A stretch of 64,000 bases of DNA, taken from NCBI RefSeq assembly GCF_947507565.1, contig NC_089192.1, positions 496,001 to 560,000 on the forward strand, in the 5' to 3' direction. Below the pieces are notes generated by a model. That model made no database searches, was not told where the DNA came from, and worked only from the letters and a program-made list of their open reading frames with translations. A program made the translations under genes and the position numbers. Shown here one piece after another: positions 38,123 through 47,442 of the stretch (within the stretch, counting starts at the first letter, position 1; every line of letters begins with the position of its first letter). This DNA is from Oscarella lobularis (Eukaryota; Porifera; Homoscleromorpha; Homosclerophorida; Oscarellidae).

Positions 38123-39884
38123 TCAGAGAAGAGTTTTAATAATTCGTATGTCTTTTGGTTCAGTTCTACAGCAACCGCCTACAAGAAATCGAATTTTTTC
38201 AAAAAACAAAGTGCAGTGAAACCTTATTACAGCAGGAAGTTCAATTAATAGCAACTTCCAATTAATTAACTAATTAATTAATTAATCAAGGTTTCACTGC
38301 TTTGCCTGACTAAGCTACCTATCCATTCAGCTCCAGAACTAATCCAGCTGGGTACTAATGCTTCAAGGGAAACTATTGACTCGGCAGACTGCCACCTAAA
38401 CTCAAAGTTCACTTTCTCCCTATAATGTTTGCTAAACAAACCCTTCTTTCGTCCACTTTTCCCCACTATTTGGATACACGACTAACGTCTTTCCTTTCTT
38501 TTCCACAAGTGGTCTAATTTCGTCCAGCAAACTCTGGAATAACAGTATGAAATTCTACGTCTAAACGTGGCTATATTTTTTGTGCACCTTTACATAAATA
38601 GGCGCAGTGCAATTAATCCCAAATCCAATTGCCTCCAACACAGAATCTCATTAGTAGGTCATAGCACAGATACATGTAAGAAATACCTGAGGAAAGTCAA
38701 TGAGAGAGCTCACAGCATCGCTGAGCTTTTCCCCGTGACACAAACATAGTTCGTCCTATAGAGGAACAAACGGATTTGTGCCAAGGAAAGGACGGCACAC
38801 GTTGGACTAGTTACTTTGCACGAGAACGTTATCCAGCAGCGAGCATGGGGAAAGTCATTTCTTAGAAGTTCAAGAATAGCTCTTGCCTCTAGCTAAGGAA
38901 AAAAAATAGACAACGCTAGAGCCTCTATTGTGAAATCCAGTGGGACTTCCATGAAAGCATCCGTCAAAGGGGAGGGAATCAAGCCTTTCAAGCCTATTTT
39001 TACCTGTGCAGGAAGTGTTTCACAAGCCAGCAAATCAACACCCGCCTCCAATAAGGCCTTGATTCGCGGACGATGCCACGCCTGAAGCATCTACAATACA
39101 ACTCGGTCATTTAGCTGGGATTTCCTTTATTTATTTTACCTCTTTCGTTACTGAATTGACGTAAGTGCCTGTGTACTCGGAGCCGTCGTGAAGACAGGCG
39201 CCGTACGGGCCCACGGAGCCAGCAACGAGAGGAAGACGACGGAGCCCAATGCCTTCTTGATACCAAAAAAGTATACACGCGACTTTTTGGCTCAAAAAAA
39301 ATTGAGAAACCTATTTCAATTGGACGACTTCTCTCTTCAGATAAATTGGATTCTTCTATGGCTTGATGAGCCAATTTTACGCTTAATTTAATCAGCGATT
39401 CGGACTCATTTGGAGATATTTTCAGATGTTCGCAAAATCCAGGAATACTAATAATTCGGCATTGCCCAAGTATAATCACTCACAAAATATTCAAATATTA
39501 TACCTCGCTTGATAAGATGCTGTTATTATGACGTCAGATCCACACAAAACGTAACTAAAAAACCAGAATGCTAATCTCAATTAATTAAATTCAAAATTGC
39601 ACCTTTTGTGTACGTCTCTAATAACACTAGGATTATCAGCCAAAAATCTCGCGCTCCACAGAGGATCTCCCTAGTGGACCCAACGCATTTCCAACGATCT
39701 CACACATTTCATGTACGAACTTGTAAATTGTATCCCATTCTTTCGATCTCGGTTGCCAAGCCTCCATCCAAGGCGAGAGAACGCTTTTTAGCTGAGCCTA
39801 ACGGTTTTAGATTGGCTCGGCACTCTGCGTTGCCAGGCGTCTTTCTAACACAAGCACAAGCACATGCTTGTTACCTGTTGCCAT
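38123..39884 (-). CDS. Homocysteine S-methyltransferase, 313 aa
   Basis: Methylates homocysteine to methionine, by family precedent with S-methylmethionine or S-adenosylmethionine as donor. Thirteen exons: 39875-39884, 39721-39791, 39603-39670, 39504-39554, 39447 to 39311, 39140-39255, 39004-39090, 38815-38892, 38687-38755, 38588-38632, 38457-38533, 38319-38395, 38123-38178; all phases agree. Motifs in order: ALDGGLATEIERMG, DPLWSARFLADNPSVIRDVH, SDVIITASYQAR, LVAGSVGPYGACLHDGSEY, WHRPRIKALLEAGVDLLACE (TLP follows), GINCTAPIYVK, VVYPNSGEKW and IGGCCRT. The three zinc-ligand cysteines (the Cys of GINC and the CC of GGCC) are all present, so it should be active. The first coding exon is only 10 nt (MAT plus one base). 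The last intron carries a MITE-like insertion. The length matches MmuM/HMT enzymes. Confidence 0.93.
38213..38300. mobile_element. 88-bp MITE-like element in an HMT intron
   Basis: Perfect 13-bp terminal inverted repeats, GCAGTGAAACCTT (38213-38225) and AAGGTTTCACTGC (38288-38300), enclose an AT-rich core with an internal hairpin (GGAAGTT at 38235 and AACTTCC at 38253) and an ATTAATTA repeat. The ends resemble the CAGTGAAACC-type termini of pogo/Tigger-like DNA transposons. It sits in the last intron of the homocysteine methyltransferase gene, enlarging it to 140 bp where neighbours are about 55 bp. No transposase is encoded. Confidence 0.7.
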
Positions 39885-40129
39885 GCGAAAAGAAAGAAGT
39901 CAAAGGGAGACACATTACCGCGCGCGCTAGATCAGTGTACGCCTTCTCAGACAGAATCGGCTCTAGAACGCGATTCGTGCCACTTTCAGCTGTTCTTTTA
40001 AGTAAGACAGAAGATTCTCACCTTGTACCTACTCTGCGGTAAACGAACTCGGTCCTGTAGCGCAGTTTTCATCCGATTTGCCAAAGCGAGGTGTAAACAA
40101 ACCTGTCGCTAGGGTCTCTTTCTCGCCTA
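39885..40129. promoter_or_regulatory. Divergent promoter region, HMT / membrane protein gene
   Basis: 245 bp between opposed start codons. It contains a GCGCGCG word near 39920 but no recognised TATA box or strong motif. Confidence 0.4.
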
Positions 40130-43100
40130 ATGGAGGAGAATCCAACCGGTACGGCACTCGACGTCGATTTCGCATGCATCATCTCACCGATTTTCGCCCA
40201 CACTAGCATCTCCCCCGCCTCTCGAGACGGAAAAAGAGAAAGAAACTCTAGAAGAGGTTGTCGCCGTTCACACGTCGTCCCCGTCACCAGAAGAGTCTCA
40301 GTCGAATAAAGACGAAAAATCGCCGTCGCCGTCGCCGTCGCCACCGCTGGACGGAAAACCGTCGCCGGATGTGGAAGCGGAACGCAAATCTTCTCAGGGA
40401 AGGCATGTCACGTTTCAGGAAGAAGTCGAAACCGTGCCGGCAACGTCGACGCCCACAGCGGAAGACGTAATTAAATTCGTTAATTCATTCATTAATAATT
40501 AAAGCATTGCTGATTAGGATGATGAACAGATGGAAATCCCGTCTGAGAAACCTTTAACGGAACAGAAGGAAATCTCTGATTTTGAAACACCACAGGAGGA
40601 GTCTTCCGCTGACGTACCGCCTGTAGAAATTCCTGCGGAAGAGCTTCTAGTTGAGAACCCAGAGCCGAAAACGCCGTCTATAGAAATTCCTTCTGAGCAG
40701 CTTCTTGCTGAGAACCGAGAGTCAAACCTACCGTCTGTGGAAACGACGGAAATTCCTGCTGAGCGGCTTTTGGTTGAGAACCCAGAGTCAAACCTATCGT
40801 CTGTGGAAACAATGGAGATTCCTGCTGAGCAGCTTCTTGTTGAGAAAACGGAAGCCGAGAGTCTAACAGAGGAGGAAATCTCTACTGAAGACTCCTCTTC
40901 GCAAATCGAGTCTCCGCCTTCATCCGAATTGGGAAAAATTCATAATCTCCTCGACAATTTGGAAGGCGGCGACGAGACGGCTTTAGAAAGCGATTTGCCG
41001 CCGCCGCCGCTCTTTCAGCGACCCGAGCACCGTCCTCACTACGAGAGAATCGACCAGCTCAAGTCTCGCATCGACGAGGAATCAGTGGGCATTACAGATT
41101 TATCCTACCTCGACGATTTCGAGGAAGAAGTGAAGGAGGACGTTTTGATGATCGGTAACGTTTCGCTGGAAGAGGTGCAGGAGGAGGAGCGTCGTCTTCG
41201 CGACGAACACGTCGCGTATCAAAGGCAGGAAGCCGAGCGACAGCGACGCGTACAAAAGGAGCTGGCACAACGCGAGGAGGAAGCGAAACGCGACGTGACG
41301 CGACTGATGAAGGATAAGAGAAAGGAGATACAGTTACGAGAGGTTGGTGGTTTGTTATATTATTTGAAGGGATATGCTGGTAAACATTGGTTGGTTCTAG
41401 TCGTTGACTTTGCAGAAGGATCGATTGCAGCATGATATGCTGCAGAAAGCGTATCGTAGAGCGGAGCAGCGACTTTTGACGGCGTTCAAGAGACGGCGAG
41501 CTGAAGTGAAAGTAAGGGATAGTAGCCTTGGCCTGCATTGTGAACTGATTAACTAGCCAATAATTCAACCTAGATATGTATAGGCTAATAACCCTGGCCA
41601 GATGGCTATACTGTATTCATAGTGCTTGAATATTTTTTATACCTTGTCTCTTTCTACCAGACAATGTATGGAGACTTGGAGACAGCTGACGGGCAGTACG
41701 GAGGCAGCAAGGGAAGACGATGGAAGGTCGACTGGTCCAAGACACCTCAACCAATACAAATCAAACTAAATTGCCTACGCGGAGTGAAGGACAAGTTGCC
41801 CGGTGAGAAGAGATAAGTGTCCTAGAGAATCAATAGGATTATAGACTTTTAGCGAGTCGCTACGTTATGATGGTGTCTATGTATGATCGTTTGGGTGGTC
41901 ACGTATTGCGCTGGTCGTCGTTGAAAGGGCAGCAGTGGGGCGGAGCAACGCTGCCCGTCACTCACAACGGATTTTTTCACAGCGTGGAACTCAAAGTAAT
42001 TTTAGAATAAAATCTACATAGAATTGATTACCTTTATTTTTTGTCTATATCTATAGATTGATCAGAGCGTGTTCACCGTGTGTCCGGCCAGACCAGACAT
42101 TCGTCCTGGCATGGTCCTGATGTTCGAGCTTTTTATTCTACGAGGTTCCGTCACTCCAACCGATCGCGTCGTCGCCTGGAGCGCTTTTCCCATCTCCGAC
42201 GCCGAGTTCAACGTCATCGAGGGAAAGTAAGGCAAAGAAAAAGACGAAGGACTCTTTCTTAGCATACACTAATCTAGATATAAGTGCTCCTTGCTGAGAG
42301 GAGACGTTGATCCTCGCATTGACAAGCACGAGAAGCTCGAGGAACTAATGGCAAAAGATTTGGAAAATTGGCTCGGAAATCTCTACTTTGAAGTCATCAA
42401 ACTCCCAAGGCAAGGCGACGAATTCTCTTAGAAATGGAGTGAAAATACGAATTCGTATCTATTTCAGGTATGTTGCTGGGCAGAAAGAATACGAAGTCGA
42501 GCTCCAATTCACGTCGGGTCTCCTCGGTTTCCCTGATCGCACGAACGATCCTCAGTCAGTCGTTGACGGCAATGACCCCATACTGGACGAAGACGCTGAA
42601 GCGGAGGCGGCACTTGCCGCCAGTCGAAGCAGCCGACGCGGTTCGACCGTGTCCGGCCATTCCGACGCAAAATCAGAGGTAATAACGAATATTTGGAAGG
42701 TAAATTTTAAAGGAGATGATTTGGGGTTAGCTTCGTTTGCGTACGGCGGCGCGTTTGCGTCCGGAGACGTCGGTCCAGCAGTCGCGGAAGATGCTAGAAG
42801 GCGAGGAATCGTCGGACAGCGAAGACGACGACGCGATGAATGACGCCGAGGACTTTGTCGAGGAAAAAGCGAACCCCGGTCTCTACTACAAGGTAAAGAG
42901 GCCTCGTTTTACGAATAGCTATGTCCTGATATTTCTCCCCCCAAGTTGCATACGAGAAATCCGGCGGATAAGCATTATAAAAAAGTCTATACCATGCTGC
43001 CGAAAACTCCTCTTCTTAAGAGGAAAAAGAAGAAGGCGATGAGCTATGCAGAAGAGCTAGGGCAGCATTCTGTAGCCGTGAAGTAAGCTGAAGGAAAACG

Positions 43101-44554
43101 AAGCTCGTTCCCTCGGTTATTTCTTCTTCCCCAAGGCCTCCGTTTTCTACCAAGGCGCGTACAGATCGTCGCAGCGCCAAGAAAGTTCAATACATAGGAC
43201 GACAGCTTCTGTCCGAATTGGGTCTGTCTCAGTGGCGCTCGAGGGAATTCTGGGGCATGATGATCATGTTTATCATCGTCTTTTGGGTTCGTCTCTATCT
43301 GCACTACATTGGCCAGTGGCTTTTCTTGAATGCCATACGAATTCCAGTCAATAGGTGAGCGTGCCTTTTCCCCCTCCCATGATGGGCGTCGATTTTCACG
43401 TTTACCTAGATTTGAAATTTTGGCTTATACGGTCTTTCTCAACTATCAAAACACGCTGCTATTCACGCGAGAAGAATTCGGCGTCGTCGTCGTCGGTCCA
43501 ATGACAAATATCGTCATATTTGCCCTACTAATTATGGCGAGTTGGGCATCGCAGAGGACATTCGGCTCGTTTCCGAATCTCCTCTCGAGATTCGTCATAG
43601 CCTTTGGCATCGAAACGGCCCTCGACCCAATCCTCATATTCGTCGTCGACGCGGCCATGATGAGATACGAAAACCAATCAGGTAAATCTAAGTTTAGCCA
43701 GCGCCGAGGTCAATCAAACAGGAAGTTGATCTTATAAGGAACCGGAGCAATCGCGGATGCGGCGAAGTTGTATTGGCACTTCTACAGGTTGGAGGGAAGT
43801 GGCTTGGCCGGCGCCTTCCTCACCGTCTTTATCTATTTCTTCACCATCTTCGTCACGCTCTCCTGTCTCTATATGTATTTTCTCAAGCTGCACAACAACG
43901 GTCGCATGTTGGACATCTACAATCGTCTCCACGGCAACGAAGCGGACTTTTTCTCGCCACAAGATCTCGAAGTCTCCAACGAGGAATTAAATTACATCAT
44001 ACAGAAAGCGGAACAGTGGCGCGGTCAGGAAGGGGAACGACGCAAAACAGCCGTATACGATTACGTATGGGAAGAGGAAGAGGTGAGCCGTTCATTCGAT
44101 ATACAATGAAAGTGGGCGGAGATTTCTAATTTTTTCGTACGTAGGCCGAACGGGATGTCGATCGTCGCAAGCCAATTCGACGCGAAGTGACGACGCACGT
44201 ATCTATCTATACCGTCCATCTCGACGGCCTACGCGAATTGCATCGTCACTTTTTGCGTCTACCCGACGGAACGATTGTGGAGGTGAAAAAATCTCAGTTT
44301 TGATATCTCGCGCGCGTCAACTTTTTTTCTCCGCCTCCACGGTGCAGGTGTTCGGCGACATTGGCGCCGCCGGGAAATACGGCTTGGACGACCAAACGGC
44401 GTCGCGCGTTCAGACGACGGCGACGACGGCAGGTGGTAACGTGAGAGGTTTCACTCCATTTATGGCCGCGTCGCGGCCAGTCACTACCGCCGCTTATCGA
44501 CCGCAAACCGGCTTTTTAGCCGTCCCCGGTGCGGAAGCGGCTGGAATGAAATGA
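40130..44554 (+). CDS. Large multi-pass membrane protein, unknown family
   Basis: About 16 exons with consistent phases (among them 40130-40148, 40207-40466, 40518-41342, 41416-41511, 41661-41802, 42278-42409, 42468-42678, 42731-42892, 43410-43681, 43739-44082, 44348-44554). The N-terminus is acidic and Pro/Ser-rich with five degenerate repeats built on EIPAEQLLVEN (40600-40860). A coiled coil follows (QEEERRLRDEH to RLMKDKRKEIQ). The next, more ordered region (MYGDLETADGQYGG, RWKVDWSKTPQPIQIKLNC, DRLGGHVLRWSSLKGQQWGG, GMVLMFELFILRG) may be C2-like. Late exons encode about four membrane helices (for example FWGMMIMFIIVFWVRLYL, NIVIFALLIMA, AFLTVFIYFFTIFV) and a cytosolic tail that ends AVPGAEAAGMK. 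The intron after 42409 has a GC donor (AAG|GCAAGG). The conserved core suggests an animal or ciliate-wide family, possibly ciliary, but I could not name it. Confidence 0.75.
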
Positions 44555-45183
44555 ATGCGGAATGCCTCTAAAATATACTTCCTCGTCAAAGGGCAATTCG
44601 ATTTGCATAGCGATGAACGTGGACGTAGTGTTAGTTGCAATAGAAACAGATTTCACATGTATGTATGCATCGTAGCAGGGTGCGCCCTTTGCATGAGTCA
44701 TTTATAATCATATGACGGAGTCGCCTCTCATGCTCATACACGGCGGGGGAGGAAGCACGAGGCATGTGACGCCGTAGCTGTAGCGCGAAAAGGACGATTC
44801 GCGCGCGGGCGCGCAAGCCCACGCACTCACAGGAAAGCAAAGCGGAGTGGAAGACAAAGGAGGAATAACAGTGCCGCACTGGCGGCTCTCGCCGCCCGCG
44901 CGACGGACCGGAATAGGCGTGATCACACACTTGCCCTTTGTATTAGCAGCCGTTGCGCGTGTGCATCATTAGCTCAACGACCAATCGCGAACGGATTGAC
45001 GTCATTATTGATCTACGGCTGCCAAGGCAACACGCCGCAAAAACGCCGGCTCGTACGCGATCGTGCCAGGATCCGTCGCCCACCGCGTGCGCGCGCACTC
45101 GATCCCCGGCCCCTATCTAGCGCCGGCCGGCACACACGCCCATCTCAAAGCGGTTAGTCACTCGCCCGCGCGAACTTCCGACT
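44555..45183. promoter_or_regulatory. CpG-rich upstream region of the ZNF395-like gene
   Basis: About 630 bp without a convincing gene. It is rich in CG and GCGCGC from about 44790 to 45180. It contains a CCAAT box (ACCAATCG near 44980), a TTGACGTCA CRE-like site across 44996-45004 and an RFX X-box-like word, GCTGCCAAGGCAAC, at 45018-45031. These are plausible promoter elements of the downstream gene; binding is inferred from motif only. Confidence 0.45.
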
Positions 45184-46945
45184 ATGTTCTCGCAAGATCA
45201 ACCGACCCAGTCGGAACGCCGGGTCCACGCGCTACGCTCGGATGGTTACTATTACCCGGGAACGATCGAATCGCGCAACGGGAACGATTACGCGATCGCC
45301 TTCGACGACGGCCATTGTTACGACGTCGTCGAAAACCACATCGTCGGCACCGGCTTTCGTTCGTGGACCGACAACAGTTTGCCTCGACTCAAACACGGTC
45401 AAAAAGTCGTCTGTCTCGTCGGCGATCGCGAGTGGGTCGAAGCGGACGTGTTGGAACATGACGCAACACAAAATAGCGTCATGGTGTCGCTCGGCGACGG
45501 TACCGAACTGCTCGTTCCGCCGCGACAATTGCGACTTGCCGCGAACGCCGAACGGCGACGATCGTCGCTCGACGACGGATATACGTCTGCGTCGCCGGAT
45601 CTTTCGTTTTCTGGCGTCAGTCCCCGGTGAGTTGGCGCGGGAAGGGAGGCGCGCCAAACGCGTCGCGACGCCGCCCCCGCCGCTTTTCCTTTTCGTTCGC
45701 GAAAGCGGGGTTTCGATTCGATCGATCGCGCGTGCGCGATTCTACGATCGCGGGCGCTTCGCGCGCTCCGGGCGGCATGAGAGAAAAAGGGAGGGAAAAT
45801 GGACTGGGGTGGGGTGGGACCCGAAATAAAAGGTCGATTCCCCGTGTTTATGCTTTCTCTTTCTCTCGAAAGACTCGATAAGCGGCTCGAAGAGGCGCGT
45901 CGCGCCAAGACCGAACGCGAAGCGGAAAGCATTCTCGACGAATGCACCGTTGCGCTCGTGTTGACTTCCCTATCGAGTTCGCCCACGTCGTGGGACTCGT
46001 CATCGCGACAAGGTACGTTTTCGTTTCCTTCGAACGAAGGGGGCCTCGCTCGCGAAACCGGTCGATTCTAAGTTATTTTCCGACTTCAGGACTTGGCCGC
46101 CCGCCCGATTCGCCAGTGTGGCGTTCGAAACGTCATCCGCCCCCGGCTTCGCCGCTGGCGACTGGTCACGCCCATGCGGGAAAGGCGTGGCCAACGCAGG
46201 ATGGCAGTCGTGCGTCTCCGTGTCCTAGTTGGGCTTCGCGCTCGACGGCCACCCCGCCGCCCGGAATAGGCGAGCAGGAAAATGATAGCAGCGCGCCCGT
46301 GTCTCCCGCTCTCTTTACGACTCGCGCGGTAAGACACACTGTGAGAGGAAGCGCACGTGCTCGACGCGTGCTTCCTCTTTGGGTTCGCGTAAAAACGTCG
46401 TTGCTTATGCGTCTTTCATCTTCCGTTTCAGTATTCACCGTCTTCGTGTCCGGGAAGCCCTAACGTTCGATTTTCCTACTATCCGACGACGTGAGTGCAT
46501 GAAAGAAATGCGCGCCCCGGCGAAGTGACTGAATTAATCACGTGTTTTTCGCAGTGTTCCCGCGGAAGCGTCAGCTGATGCGGTATTGGCACTCGCCAGC
46601 ATGAAACAAGCAGATAACCGATCGTCCTATCACAAGTCGCACCCGATTTCGATACCCCACACGAGTTTCCGCGTTCATCCCTACGCGGAAGAGCGATCGT
46701 TCACGCCGCCGCGCGCCGACATGCCGCCGCTCTACAAAGTCCTCGATCTCGATCCGGGACGCGTTCAAACGGGGGGCGTTCCGCGCGGTTCGCCCGCGCG
46801 CCCGCGGCAACCGCACGGCGCATCGCCGGTGAGAAAATTTCGAAGCGACGGCCGGAAATGCCGTAAGGTTTACGGCATGGAGAACAAGCATCTTTGGTGC
46901 ACGCAGTGTCGGTGGAAAAAAGCTTGCGTTCGATTTATAGACTAA
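45184..46945 (+). CDS. ZNF395/SLC2A4RG-family C-clamp transcription factor
   Basis: Five exons: 45184-45626, 45873-46012, 46090-46328, 46432-46490, 46555-46945, all in phase. The N-terminus holds a tudor-like fold ([20 protein letters not shown], then [13 protein letters not shown], a repeat of it at [20 protein letters not shown], and [12 protein letters not shown]). An Ala/Val-Leu motif follows ([15 protein letters not shown]), a known short block of the ZNF395/ZNF704/SLC2A4RG (Glut4EF) family. The middle is Pro/Ser-rich. The C-terminus ends [20 protein letters not shown], then KKACVRFID: the four-cysteine C-clamp that binds GC-rich DNA in this family. The C2H2 zinc finger that vertebrate members carry before the C-clamp is not visible in any exon. 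Family assignment rests mainly on the C-clamp and is firm; orthology to one member is not implied. Confidence 0.85.
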
Positions 46946-47442
46946 AACTTGGGCTGTTCTGTATAATTAGCTGGCTTTTGACGTAGTTTTCTATCATTCG
47001 GTCATTTAGCTTTTTAGTTAAGGAATGCATATGTAGAGTTTATTGCGGTACCTTGGGGGAAGAAGTTGAGTTGCATGTGCTCTATTTGCTTTTATGTATA
47101 TTTCTATGCCCGGCTTATATAAATAGCCATTCGCCGATTCTTGAATGGTTCATTGTATTTGCGTAATGTAAACATCCTGTGAGTCAACTGGTAGCATCCA
47201 CCTGCGCTGATTGCATCTATGCAAAGCCAGATGGTGGTGTTTCGTATGCAGTTATGGGCTAAGAGCAAAGTCCAGGAAGAGCAAAGTCCAGGAAGGTCAG
47301 AAGGTCAAGCTCTAATTTCCGCTTCCATACGTTTTACGTACGGGTGCTTTTATTACAGAAGAGTGCCCGTATTGGTCACCGCCCGAAAGTTTGAGACTTC
47401 GCATTGTTGCTTGGCAAGCTAGCATTCTAGCGGCGTCGAAAT
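46946..47442. other. Intergenic region before the myotubularin gene
   Basis: About 500 bp, no gene recognised. It contains a perfect 16-bp tandem duplication, GAGCAAAGTCCAGGAA, at 47263-47278 and 47279-47294, and short TATA-like words (TTATATAAATA near 47118). Confidence 0.5.

Noticed and set aside
45242-45986. Two 195-codon frames on either strand over the first exons of the ZNF395-like gene
   Set aside because: GC-rich shadow frames; the tudor-like frame is supported by splice phases and family motifs.
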